Assembly: GCA_014058105.1 (NCBI GenBank)
Contig: JACGCM010001710.1
Span: forward strand, 620,001 to 684,000
Length of the DNA: 64,000 bases
Source: Kingdonia uniflora
Lineage: Eukaryota; Streptophyta; Magnoliopsida; Ranunculales; Circaeasteraceae
Direction of reading: 5' to 3'
Made by a program: the position numbers and the translations under genes. The notes below the pieces were generated by a model that saw nothing but the letters and a program-made list of their open reading frames with translations, made no database searches and was not told the DNA's origin. Below, piece after piece: positions 23,529 through 34,292 of the stretch (positions within the stretch are counted from its first letter, which is position 1; every line of letters starts with the position of its first letter).

Positions 23529-25777
23529 TGCTTCAAATGAATGTTCCAAAACATTTTTGGTCTCATGGAGTTCTTACTGCTACCTATCTTGTGAATCGCT
23601 TACCTAGCCGAGTGCTGTATTTTAAATGTCCCCTTGAAGTTTTGCAGGGAAGAAAGCAGGATATATCTCATCTAAAGATTTTTGGTTGTACTTGTTTCGT
23701 GCATTTATCAGCTGTTCATCATGATAAACTTGATCCCCGAGCAGTCAAGTGTTATTTTTTGGGTTATTCACAAACGCAAAAAGGGTACAAATGTTATGAT
23801 TTCTTGTCCAAGAAATTACATGTAACTCGGGATGTTCGCTTTGTGGAAGCACTTCCATATTTTTTTGCTTCCAGTCAGGGGGAGAGTCTGCCAGAATTAT
23901 TTCCGTTACCAAGCCTTGATTTCTGCCCTACTTTTTCAAACGATATGCTTCCTAGTCCAGCTCCACAAGTTGAAACTCCCGCTAAACATACTACTGAGCA
24001 TTTGGATACCTCTAGCTTTGTACCCCAGGAGGTAAATGTCAGCACAAATGCGCACGAAACTTCTCATGTCCAAGGTGAACCATTACCTCCACGACGGAAT
24101 CCCCCACGACCCTGTCACCCACCAACAAAAATGCATGATTATGTTACATCCACTGTCAGGTATCCGGTTGCTAATTACAAGAATTCTCAGCGCATATCTC
24201 CATTTCATTCAGCCTTTCTTTTAGCTCTATCAAATGATCATGAGCCAAAGACCTTTCAGGAAGCACAAGCTCAAGCTATCTGGAGGGAGGCCATGAATAG
24301 CAAGTTGATGGCTTTAGCTGAAAATAAAACATGGAGTATAGTTCCTCTTCTTCGCGACAAACATGTGGTGGGTAGTTGTTGGGTATTTAAAACGAAGTTC
24401 AACTCTGATGGAACTATTGAACGACATAAGGCACGCCTTGTTGCTCAAGGTTTTACTCAGAAATTCGGTGCTGATTACAAGAAGACTTTCGCTCCTGTTG
24501 CTAAGATGACCACTGTGCGAGTTCTCCTTTCTGTGGCGATTAATAATGGGTGGTCTCTCTCCCAAATGGATGTCAAGAATGCATTCTTGCATGGCGATCT
24601 TGAAGAAGAAGTTTTCATAAAACTTCCTCCTGGGCACTTTTTTAGTAGAAATCCCAATTTGGTATGTAAACTTCATAAATCAATTTATGGGTTGAAGCAA
24701 AGTCCTCGCGCTTGGCATGCGAAGTTTAGCAATGCTCTTGAAGCTCTCGGGTTCACCAAGAGTCCGGCTGATTTTTCATTATATGTCAAACTTGGTTCCG
24801 TAGATAAGCTAGTGGTGCTTATTTACATCGACGATTTGATTATTACCGGAACTAATACAGACTCTATTGCTCAACTTAAGCTGAAACTCCAGAATATGTT
24901 TCCTATTAAGGATCTGGGCGCTTTAAAGTACTTTCTTGGAATCAAAATGGAAACTTCTAGCAAAGGGTTATTCCTAAACCAGCAAAAATATATTGTTGAT
25001 TTGCTTCATGATGCTGATATGCTCCACATTAAACCCGCGGCTACTCCACTAGATAACAAATTGCGTCTTGATTCTACGGGGGAAGTTCTTCATTTGCTAA
25101 GTAATTATCAGAAGCTTGTTGGGAAGCTTATCTACTTGACAATTACACGTTCTGATATTACACATGCCGTTAGCCTTGTTAGCCAACATATGCATGCTCC
25201 AACTATTCAATATCTGAGTTTGGTCAAACGCATCTTGCACTATTTGAAGGGAACAATTGGTCATGGAATACTAATGACAAGAAACGGCCACACTAATATT
25301 ATGGGGTATACCAATTCTGACTGGGCCGGAAATGCACTTGATCGTCGATCTACTATTGGTTATTGTATGTTTATTGGTGGGAACCTCATTTCATGGAAAA
25401 GTAAAAAACAACATGTGGTGGCTCGTTCTAGCGCTGAAGCTGAATATCGTGCAATGGCTTCCGCAGCATGTAAACTTGTGTGGCTTAAAAGTCTTCTTGC
25501 TTATCTCGGTTGTTCGAGTATTATTCCGATGCAACTTTTTTGTGATAATCAGGCCGCCATGCACATCGCTTCAAATCCTGTGTTCCATGAAAGGACGAAA
25601 CACATAGAAGTGAATTGTCATTACATTCGCCAACAGGTCCAATCTAAGCTTATTGCCACTCAATATGTACGTACTACTAATCAATTGGCTGATGTGTTCA
25701 CCAAAGTTTTGTCATCTACTCAGTTTCATCGACTAATGAGCAAGCTTGGATCCATCAATCCTCTGGATCCTATTTGA
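23528..25777 (+). CDS. Copia integrase C-terminus, reverse transcriptase and RNase H (749-residue open frame)
   Basis: Long uninterrupted frame carrying the second half of the polyprotein. Integrase tail: HFWSHGVLTATYLVNRLPSR and KIFGCTCFVH. RT: TFAPVAKMTTVRVLL, QMDVKNAFLHGDLEEEV, IYGLKQSPRAWH and catalytic LIYIDDLIITG (YIDD, where YVDD is usual), then LGALKYFLGI. RNase H: YTNSDWAG (canonical Asp of the YSDADWAG type appears as Asn), SSAEAEYRAM, LFCDNQAAMHIA and the end block LADVFTK. The first ATG is internal to the original polyprotein, so it is not a natural start. Confidence 0.9.
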   Translation: MLQMNVPKHFWSHGVLTATYLVNRLPSRVLYFKCPLEVLQGRKQDISHLKIFGCTCFVHLSAVHHDKLDPRAVKCYFLGYSQTQKGYKCYDFLSKKLHVTRDVRFVEALPYFFASSQGESLPELFPLPSLDFCPTFSNDMLPSPAPQVETPAKHTTEHLDTSSFVPQEVNVSTNAHETSHVQGEPLPPRRNPPRPCHPPTKMHDYVTSTVRYPVANYKNSQRISPFHSAFLLALSNDHEPKTFQEAQAQAIWREAMNSKLMALAENKTWSIVPLLRDKHVVGSCWVFKTKFNSDGTIERHKARLVAQGFTQKFGADYKKTFAPVAKMTTVRVLLSVAINNGWSLSQMDVKNAFLHGDLEEEVFIKLPPGHFFSRNPNLVCKLHKSIYGLKQSPRAWHAKFSNALEALGFTKSPADFSLYVKLGSVDKLVVLIYIDDLIITGTNTDSIAQLKLKLQNMFPIKDLGALKYFLGIKMETSSKGLFLNQQKYIVDLLHDADMLHIKPAATPLDNKLRLDSTGEVLHLLSNYQKLVGKLIYLTITRSDITHAVSLVSQHMHAPTIQYLSLVKRILHYLKGTIGHGILMTRNGHTNIMGYTNSDWAGNALDRRSTIGYCMFIGGNLISWKSKKQHVVARSSAEAEYRAMASAACKLVWLKSLLAYLGCSSIIPMQLFCDNQAAMHIASNPVFHERTKHIEVNCHYIRQQVQSKLIATQYVRTTNQLADVFTKVLSSTQFHRLMSKLGSINPLDPI

Positions 25778-25784
25778 GGGGGAG
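25776..25784 (+). other. Polypurine tract of copia element
   Basis: GAGGGGGAG directly precedes the 3' LTR start TGTTGGG and overlaps the pol stop codon. Confidence 0.9.
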
Positions 25785-25937
25785 TGTTGGGTATATCTTG
25801 TGTATAATTTTGTTATTATTGGGTTTCTAAAATAGTGTTGGGTATATCTTGTGTATATATAGTGTTAATACTCTATATATACTTGTAATAGGTATGAGAT
25901 CAATAAAAAAAAAAGGTTTCTCTTCTTATTTTCTTCA
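25785..25937 (+). repeat. 3' LTR of copia element
   Basis: TGTTGGGTATATCTTG to TTCTTCA, 153 bp, followed by target-site duplicate GGTCC. Near-identical to the 5' LTR. Confidence 0.95.
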
Positions 25938-26179
25938 GGTCCCAATTCGTCAATCAGATTCATCTAATCGCGAACACAATAATCGCAACAACCACCCCAA
26001 TCTCGATTTTGGTATTATTTGTCATTTGATAATTCCATAATCATTTTCTCAAAATCGTAAAGTCTTGTGTGTGTGATTTCAGTATAATTTTAGTAGCAAA
26101 TTGTGTGTGGGACTACTACCAACCAAGTGTTTGATTAAAGTTTGGTTTTTCTTTTACAATGATGAAGTTTGATAAATAA

Positions 26180-27083
26180 GTGAGTAATAAGCAATTTTAT
26201 GAGGAGAACCAAATGCAGGAGGGTGGAGAGAAGAAGAAAGCCACCACCAATGCTAAAAATTATACCTCTCGGTATACATACTTGGGACTTTACAACATGT
26301 TTATAGATCTACCTGAAGAGGAAATGAGTGCCCTTTGTACCACCTGTTTTATACCTTTATTGAAGATACAATTGTAGAAATATTCGATCGTCATCTCGGT
26401 GATATGAAGTTCCAATTTGAGGGAACGATAATTCAGATGAAACCAATTCTTATTTGTTTGATTTTGGGGATACGTGTTTCTCATATTCACAATGATTTTG
26501 TATTTGTTGATCCTGAGTATGTAACAGATTTTAGGAATAAATGATTCCGTAAGAAGAAGAAAATATATGGGTTCAAAGAAATTGATGTGGCTTTAAAATA
26601 TGCAAAAATGGAAAGACATCATGGTAAGATTCTAATTTATCATTTATTGGGACAGTTTTTTATCATTTTTCTGCATTGGATTTGTCATCCCAAGAATTTT
26701 TGTCTGTATTGTATTTGTCATTTGGGTGTTGTTTTATCATTATTCTCTACGGTACCTATCATTACTTTATAAGTTCTTGTCATTTGTTTCCTATTCTTAT
26801 TCTTTGTCATGTGTGGTTTTGTTTTACTAACGATGTTCTTCGATTAAATTTGTTAAACATTCTACAATCATTTGTCCTCCCGAACAAGGGCAGATATGTC
26901 GAGGTGAAGTATGTTAATCTAGTAGATGATCTAGAGAAGTTTAACAAATTCCCATGGGGTCAGCAAGTCTATAATTTTTTGTTGAGTCAAATAGTGGAGT
27001 TTGCCGATTATCGATCGGCCGAGGATATAAAATCTAATAAAACTTTATCACTGCATGGATGTACCTGGGTATTGATGATATAG
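26180..27083 (+). pseudogene. DUF1985-type N-terminal domain of a MULE-borne Ulp1-like gene
   Basis: Pieces encode YNMFIDLPEEEMSALCTTCF, IFDRHLGDMKFQFEGT with PILICLILGIRV, and the hallmark LVDDLEKFNKFPWGQQVYNF followed by KTLSLHGCTWVLMI. The FNKFPWG and LHGCTW blocks are typical of DUF1985 (PF09331), found in plant Ulp1-like proteases carried by MULEs (Kaonashi-type elements). Exon-like pieces are separated by AT-rich, motif-bearing spacers and at least one stop, so intron and decay are hard to tell apart. Confidence 0.6.
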
Positions 27084-30013
27084 GTTTTCCTCTGTATTCT
27101 TGACCTGATGTTACCAAAAATTAAAGGAAGCAAATATTTGTTCCCTAAGCTACAGGGATGGAGGATGGCATCCTTTAAGCGTCACTAAATTATAATATAT
27201 ATATATTTTTGCTAATCCCAAATTGTTGGCATTAGATTTGCTATTGTCTGAGACTGACATGCAGCAAGAACTTGTGCAATAGGACATGGTAAACTTCTCT
27301 AAATATATTTTTGTCACTATTAAGTTCTTTTTTGTCATTTGTTTCACATTTCATGTTATTTCTTTCTTGAAGTTTGTCATTTGTTATTTCCATCTTGTTA
27401 TTTGTTTGATTTGTTTCTTTGTTATTTCCCCTAATATCATTAGTCATTATTAAGTTATTTTTTGTCAGTGGTTGAGTGTAAGTTGTCATTTGTATAATGT
27501 TTGTCTGTCATTTCTAAATTACTTTTGGTTAATTATTTGAATGTTATCTATATTAGAAAAATTACCTCAAGCACTTGCAATCAGACCTGCATTGATTGAT
27601 ATAAGCCATCAGTTGTAGAACCATAGTAAAATTTTGGAACGTATTTTGATGTGTACACTTGGAGATAGTAGTATTCTACCACTTGGAGATGATACTAGCC
27701 TCCTTAGGTAGTACCAATACAATACTCCTAAAAAAAATAAAGCAAATCGAGAAATAAAAGCGAGAAGATGCAGGTGATGAGAAAGAAGATGGGAAAAGAA
27801 AGAAGGCAGGACTGAGAACATGGAAAAGAGAGATTCAACAAAAAAATCTAAAAATTGAAGAAAAAAAAACTTATGAGAGAAAGGGAAGAAGTTTTCTTTT
27901 TGAGGTTGAAGGCAGAAGAAGAACATGAAAAAATAATACAACAAAAAGACCAATGCTAACAAGAAGAAAAAGAAGGCAGAAGAAACTGATGTTCAGGTTA
28001 AAGACATTAAGGAAAAAGCTCTCACTGATGACCAATTTGATGATGTCCCACTGATCATTTTGAAAATCCTTAATTCCTGAAGGAAACAAGCATAATAGAG
28101 GTCAAAGGAAGAGACGGGCGACAATCCCAGATCTAAAGTCTGATAAACTTCCATCAACTGAATAAAATTTAATTCAGCAGGTTCTAATACTTTTTTATCA
28201 ACATATCTTTAATCATTTGTTTGTATCCACTTTATCATCTTATTCAGTTTGTTTTATCATTTGTTTGCATGGTACTTATCAAATAAAATTTGCCCCCAGA
28301 GAGGGAGTGGAGGTGGAAAAAGATTTAGATGTAGAGGAAGTGAATATGGAAGCTATATCTATTGAATATGGTGGTGAACTTCCAAAGGTATCATTTATTT
28401 ACAACTTTTTATTATTTATTTGTTTTTTTTTATCATCATTTGTTTTCCAAAACTTTTTCATTTATTTTCATTTGTTGTATGTGAAGTTGTAGAAGAGTGC
28501 AGCGGAAGAATAGGAACCTCAAAAAAAAGATGAGGAAGATGTTGATGATTAGAAAGCTAAATCTTATCAAGAAGAGGAACCTCAAGTTGTTGATGAAGAG
28601 GAAGCTCAAGATATATTTATCTAACATTTGTTTTGAGCTATCTATCATTTTTTAAATGAAGTCCTTATAGATGGAGTATGTATATCCTATTTTATTGATG
28701 AAAAATTCAAAAGAACCAACTCTGGTGCTGTATTATGTTGAAAAAAAAAGATGTAGTGTAAAAACCAATGCGGTAGAGGTATTTATCATTTGTTTCAAGT
28801 TATCCATAATATTTGTTCACCTATCCATTTTTACCATTTGTACTTACAGATGACTGCAAAACAACCAAAAACTAAAGATGTTTTTAAAGCTAAGGGGGTA
28901 CATAACTAACATTTAATTATTTCTTATTTTTTTATGGTAACTTATCATTTGTCTCTTCTTTACTATTTGTTGTACAGACTAAGAAAGTTGTAGACCAAGC
29001 AAAAACAATTGAAGTAGTGGTCTTCGATGTTTATAAAGCTAAGTAGGTAAACTTATCATTTATTTCTGATTATTAGTCATTTGTTTGATGGTAACTTATC
29101 ATTTGTTTCTGATTATTTTACCATATATTGTATTACTCTTATCATTTTTAGTTTATTTATTTACTGATGGGTGCAGACCAATGTACGAAGTTTTACAGAT
29201 AAAACCAAACCCTAAGAAAATTGTGAAAGAAATGGTTGTTAAGCAGACCAATGTACGAATATAGTTTCATCATTCATTCATGTTGAGTAATAAGATTTAA
29301 TGTCATATCTTATTACTCATTCTCATGTAATATGCACATTTAAATAATTTTCTTATTACTCAAGTAATTAATTAATTTATCTGTTCTAGTTTGTTTTAAT
29401 GAAGTCAAAAGTGGAGGAGACCTTAAAGAAGAGGCATAAACTAACTGACGATGAGCTTATTAAGAGATCGATATCATAGGCTTGTAGAATGAACTTATTG
29501 CATGTTCACCTTGACCATCTTCTTCCTGGAGTATTATTCAAATCTTTTATTCAAAGACCCATCTCCCAGGATCAGAAGAACCAGGTGGACCATGTTTAGT
29601 CACTTAGGAAGGATGAATTATTTATTGAGGATATGGACTAAAACTAGAGTATTTATTGGAGAATAAGTAAAAAAATTGTTTGCCTTGACGCTCTTTACAC
29701 CTTACATCCAAAATAATGGTTGGACTATGAGGTATTTATGTCATTTATTATTGTATCCTCTGTTATTTGTTTTCACTTCATCATTTGTTCAAAAGTCTTT
29801 GTCATTTGTTTTTCAAAAACTTTATCATTTGTTGAGAAGTCTTTGTCATTTATTTTCCTTGAACTTTGTCATTTGTTTAGAAGTATGTCATTTATTTTCC
29901 TTGAACTTTATCATTTTTTCATAACTTTATCATTTGTTCCAGATGTTTTCTCATTTGTATTAACCTCTATTATCATTTGTTGTTGATAATTTGTCACTTT
30001 CTTTTTTTGTTCA
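27084..30013 (+). pseudogene. Chain of small acidic/lysine-rich exons of the MULE gene
   Basis: Short exon-like blocks flanked by plausible splice sites and motif-rich spacers. Examples: 28298-28387 (GVEVEKDLDVEEVNMEAISI), 28850-28897 after TACTTACAG (TAKQPKTKDVFKAKG), 28978-29043 after GTACAG (TKKVVDQAKTIEVVVFD), and 29177-29254 after GTGCAG (TNVRSFTDKTKP). The last three resemble each other (Lys-rich, ending in KA(K)), suggesting exon duplication. They link the DUF1985 part to the Ulp1-like part. Spacers hold the TCATTTGT motif. Confidence 0.4.
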
Positions 30014-30735
30014 GGTCATTAATATTTACATTAAAGCCTTGAGACAATATTTTGTTTCACAACATCGTGGCCGCCAAGTACATGATCAGCTATTGTTGAC
30101 AGATATGTTTTTGAATTAAATTATAGGTATAGCTTTCAATGTATAGAGGAACAATGTCTTCTCCAAAATTTACTAAATTAAAGCAGAAATCAAATTGGCT
30201 TCAAATCAGTTCCATTGGATGGAATTCTACAGTTTCGCATTACTTCGATAAAAGAGATTTCAAAGTAAAGGATTCTAAATTAATACTTCTTTCTTGGAAT
30301 TCGAATGGAAACTATTAGGTCCTTTGTGTGGTGTCCTTTAGGAAAAAAGAAATATGCATTTATGATTCCCTGGTTGATGTGAAAAGTATAAATAAAAAGA
30401 AGAAGTTATCTCTTGGACATCAACTTATCTATGAACAACTATCAATGGTGCTCCCGAGAATGTTGTTATAGAAATTTTGGTGGTCGTAGGTTACCTACTG
30501 ATGTATAGGTAAAATCTTATGGTATTAAATCCAGATGGAAAACTTGTTTTGGGGAGTGTCAAATACAGCCAAATTTTAATGACTACGAGATCTATCTAAT
30601 TGTCTTTTTGGACAGTATCATAAGGGGGATGAGATTTTTAGCTTCCATAAACGGTGATGGATGTCGTTACACTATTGATATTGACATATTGAGACTAGGA
30701 GTTGAGCCGGAGACCAATTTGTAACTTTAACATTC
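30014..30735 (+). pseudogene. Ulp1-like (C48) peptidase domain, catalytic Cys replaced
   Basis: Carries the frame of a SUMO-protease-like C48 peptidase. Seen: DQLLLTDMFLN, a GNYQVLCVVSFRKKEICIYD block where family members have HW.L...... ..YDS, then QPNFNDYEIYLIVFLDSIIR, where the family has Q.N..DCG.Y. The catalytic Cys position is Tyr and the His position appears to be Asn, so the domain should be inactive. Multiple frame changes. Inferred to be the C-terminal part of the DUF1985 gene. Confidence 0.55.
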
Positions 30736-31430
30736 ATTTTGTTATACATTATAATCTTTTGTATATAAAATATTTTCATTTGTTATCTGTTTCTTGTCAT
30801 TTTTCTTCAATTTTATGTTATCCAGTTATGAAATATTTGTCATTTGTTATCTAGTTTTTGTCATTTGTTATCAATTTTATGACTCTGCTGAAGAGAAGTG
30901 TGGTTATGATGACTCTGATGGAAAGAAGAGTGAGGATGATGAGTATGATAAAATAGATGGAAATGGGGATGTTATTATGCTAACTCTGATGGTGATGGTG
31001 ACTCTGATGGAATATTTGTCATTTGCTATCTATTTTTTCATTTGTTATCAATTTTATGTCATGCAGTTATGAAATATTTATATGAAACATGTGTAGGTAT
31101 GAAAATGTTAAGCATGGGGGAATAACACAATTATAATGCATGATGTCTGGAATCAATTTCTAGGAATTACTTCTCTCAATATCCCAACTACTCCTGATTT
31201 CATTTTTTTTTTTACTATGGTTTATGGGAAATACAGGTGTTTAAGAGTAGTATTAACTATATTTTAAACCCCAAAACTCAAGCTAAGTCTATAAAAGTCT
31301 GCATTATAACCCCAAATATATCATAACACAACCTCCTTGTCATGATCTTCTATAATGGATAGTGATAGTCCAAAAGTAATAAATTATTACACAACCTTTG
31401 AAGATGAAGAAGAAAGATATTATGATTATC

Positions 31431-31712
31431 CCATAGATGATTACTAAAGATGAGAGTCGTTATGATGACTCTAATAAAAAGAAGAGTGGGGATGATAAGT
31501 TTGATAAAACATATAGAGATGGGGATGCTGACTCTGATGGTGATGGTAACTCTAATGATGATGGTGTCTCTGATGGTGGTGGGGACTCTAATAAAACATA
31601 TAGAGATGGTGACTCTAATGATGATGGTGATAGTGGCAATGGGGATGTTGGTGGTGATGGCAACCGAGGTGGTGGTGAACTTCCAAGAGCCAAGAAGGCC
31701 AGAACTAGTTGA
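31431..31712 (+). other. Low-complexity Asp/Gly-rich ORF (GATGGTGA repeat)
   Basis: An imperfect GATGGTGAC/ACTCTAATGATG repeat encoding a Ser/Gly/Asp-rich chain (DSDGDGNSNDDG), ending in a basic RAKKARTS that resembles a nuclear localisation signal. A related shorter block occurs at 30890-31010. Probably the disordered tail of the MULE gene or a microsatellite-like expansion. Confidence 0.35.
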
Positions 31713-32056
31713 ATGTATTGTCTGTTTAGTTGAATCTAGTTGAATGTATTTATCATTTGTTTATGCAATATTTGTCATTTATTATCAATTATTTGTCATT
31801 TGTCATCAATTTTGTCATTCAGTCATTAACTATTTGTCATTTGTTATCAATTTTTTGACATTTGTCATCGAGTTTTATGTCATTTTTCATCATATATTAT
31901 TTCTTTTGTCTTTCTGACCCCAAAAGATTGTTTAACACATTACTCTATTCATTTTCTAATTTATATATGAAGTGGACTATATATATGTGAAGTTCCACTC
32001 CAGGACGACCACGTCATCTTCACAACCACCAGCCAGCAAGGGAAAAATGCTAAACT

Positions 32057-32251
32057 ATGGAGGATAACTTCTCAGAGAGGGTTTTAAATTTCTTTACAAA
32101 GCTTCAATCAGCTGTCGAGGACATTGGAAATAGGATGGCTGCTGGTTTTATAACCATAGATTTGAATCTTGAGCGTATTGTTGAAATAGTTTAATCACTA
32201 GAGGAGAGGTTAGATCTAATTAATGAGAGATTGTTCGGTCCTGAACTATAG
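32057..32251 (+). pseudogene. Small helical ORF, 65 codons with one internal stop
   Basis: Reads MEDNFSERVLNFFTKLQSAV, then MAAGFITIDLNLERIVEIV, a stop, and LEERLDLINERLFGPEL. Amphipathic, Leu-rich, coiled-coil-like. A TATA-like CTATATATATG lies near 31978. Not recognised; possibly cargo of the MULE. Confidence 0.35.
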
Positions 32252-33363
32252 ATTTGCCTATCTTCTATAATGTTGTTATTCAGTGAAATTTGTAGTTCGA
32301 TTATCATTGTTTATCATTTATAAATATTATTTTATAATTTTCCCAAAGAGTTTATCATGCTAGAGCCATAAATAAGCGCCACTTAAGATCATGAATATTA
32401 TACTTCACTCCTACATATTTAGCTACTTGTTAAGATCTAGAGATTTTAACTTAGACATAAAATCTTACAGCATCTCCGTTCTGACCTCGGAGATCCTTAG
32501 TTGGGTATAAGTTTCATTTGTAATAGTTTCCAGGATCTTATTTCTCCCTTGACCAGAATTTGTGATTTTTTCTGCCATTGTCGATTGTGGCCTCCTATAA
32601 TCAACAGACGTAGACGCTTCTCAAAACCAAATTTTGAACTGACAATGATATTGTGGGCAATGGTAGAATTTCCAACCAGGCGATTTAGAGACTCTGTAAA
32701 TGAGACCACAATCGTACTTTTTCACCTAATCTACCCATACCCAAAGACCACACCCACTAAATTTTCGTAGGCATTGACAGAACTAGCAGTTGGGGTTGAG
32801 GCTTGTGCGCGAGAGAAGAAGATCATAATTTTCACCATACCAGCCAATAAGGGAATGCATCGTTGTTAGGGAAGAATCAGGCGGGTATGTAATGTTTGAG
32901 AATTCAAAAGAACTAGAAGTAAGTGTGCAGGTTATATAGTGAACACACAAAATAATAAAACTGGAAGCAAGTGTGCAGGAAAGAGGTATAAAGGAATGGC
33001 AGATTACAAATACCAAAATGGCAATAACAAATGACAACTATTGCGATAAACCAATGACAAATCCTTAAGGGAGAATGACATTATTGTGTGGTAACAATTC
33101 ACTGTATTACAATGACACTCTATGTATGAACCAATGAAAACGAATCTATTTTAATTATGAAAGATTCTTTCCTATACAGTCGATGTGATAAGTCAATTTT
33201 TAATACTTGATTAAATAACTCACCTTAAAGACTCTTTACGTATACAACAAGTTATCAAAAATATCTATGTGTTGCCTGCCACCCTAAACCCTGTCATGCA
33301 TGCGTGATTCAAAGTATATTCCCAATATAAGAAAGTTATCTCAAGGCATTCAATTTTCCCCAG
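32252..33363. other. Spacer between plus-strand MULE ORFs, no gene seen
   Basis: Only short ORFs without family motifs. From about 33000 the motif field changes orientation and reads CAAATGACAA on the plus strand. Confidence 0.4.
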
Positions 33364-33372
33364 TATATAAAA
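33364..33372 (+). promoter_or_regulatory. TATA box of the coiled-coil ORF
   Basis: TATATAAAA about 60 bp upstream of the ATG at 33427, followed by an AC-rich leader with two copies of AAACCCTAAACT. Good plant core-promoter appearance. Confidence 0.45.
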
Positions 33373-33426
33373 CCCTAAACTATTTTCAACTATTCAAACC
33401 CTAAACTTTTTTCAACTTCTCAAGAA

Positions 33427-33855
33427 ATGTTGCATTCCACTCGATTTAGCCGTATCTCTTCAAGTGCCCCTCGAGATTGGTTTGAGGTGGTATGGTTTTA
33501 GGATGAACAGGGTGGCAAATGTCTTTTTAAATTAAATAAAATTTGCCTAATGGAGAAGGATTACTTCAGTGAGAAGGCACAACTGCTGAAAGAGCATTAC
33601 GAACAGTTTATGGAGAAATTAGGAAAGTTTGATAAAATGGAGAAAAAACTGGATAAAGTTATAGAAAGGAAAAATAAGCATTTTGAAGATTTCAAATTCC
33701 ATATTTGCTTCTTCGAAGATCAGCTTTACGCCGTAAAGTTGGACCGGGATAAGCACAAGAAACTGTGGGAGGAGTCGACTTGAAAGAAAAGTTATCTTGA
33801 GCAACAGATCAAGGCTATGGAACGTGATCAAGATTCCTCAAGTAAGGAGTTATAA
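33427..33855 (+). pseudogene. Coiled-coil protein gene, about 142 codons with two stops
   Basis: From ATG at 33427: MLHSTRFSRISSSAPRDWFE, then a stop (TAG), then a strongly charged helical stretch (EKDYFSEKAQLLKEHYEQF, KLGKFDKMEKKLDKVIERK), a stop at 33781-33783, and KSYLEQQIKAMERD to a final stop at 33855. One frame throughout, with a TATA box upstream. The short N-terminal block plus coiled coil loosely recalls small GRF-zinc-finger-type plant proteins, but no zinc site is present. Probably MULE cargo; function unknown. Confidence 0.5.
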
Positions 33856-34292
33856 AATCTCATAGTTTTTAGTTTTTGGTTGTAATATGCAGTATGTGTT
33901 TGTTTCTCTTGTATGAATATTTGTTTTATTTTATTTTATTTTATTTGTTTTTGACTTTGCAATTCCTCAATAAACACATGGATATGGAGATTTTTCACTT
34001 TCACAATAACGTTATTCCAACTCTCGACATGATTAGTGTAAGCCACTTCATATTTGAACTAATGACAAATAATGGCAAACAAATGACAAATTAGTATGAA
34101 ATGATAATAAATTGAAAAAGAACAACTGCAAAGGAGTAATAATGAACTAATAATGAATAATGGCAAACAAATGACAAATGAGTATGAAATGATGACAAAT
34201 TAAAAAGAATAATTGCAAAAGAGTAATAATGACTAGTCTATTAATAATACCTTCCAAAAAAAATAGTCTATTAATAATTAATGACAAGTTTA

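Larger units (their letters stand above)
21277..25937 (+). mobile_element. Structurally complete Ty1/copia element, TSD GGTCC
   Basis: Flanked by GGTCC at 21272-21276 and GGTCC at 25938-25942. LTRs 21277-21429 and 25785-25937 are both 153 bp and differ at about four positions. PBS, gag, protease, integrase, RT, RNase H and polypurine tract are in copia order (integrase before RT). The reading frame has three in-frame stops and one frameshift with a deletion, so the copy is not autonomous. The low LTR divergence suggests a fairly recent insertion. Confidence 0.95.
26620..32000 (+). repeat. Dispersed TCATTTGT motif field, plus orientation
   Basis: More than 30 copies or near variants of (G/A)TCATTTGTT, mostly in intron-like spacers. 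Dense at 27320-27500, 28200-28470, 29735-29990 (over ten in 260 bp), 30778-31060 and 31752-31885. Spacing is irregular, about 15-25 bp in dense parts, often linked by AACTTT or ATCAATTTT. Copies read in the sense direction of the plus-strand ORFs; the reverse form is rare here. Confidence 0.85.

Noticed and set aside
24314..24676. 120-residue minus-strand ORF inside the copia RT
   Set aside because: Antisense shadow of the conserved RT frame; no independent motif.
27609..28089. Phe/Leu-rich minus-strand ORFs
   Set aside because: Complement of GAA/AAG-rich, Lys/Glu-coding plus-strand sequence; low complexity.
29676..29986. Two overlapping plus-strand hydrophobic ORFs
   Set aside because: Both are translations of the dense TCATTTGT tract (FVICF, LCHLF repeats) in two frames.
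31460..31693. Pro/Ser-rich minus-strand ORF
   Set aside because: Shadow of the GATGGTGA low-complexity repeat on the other strand.
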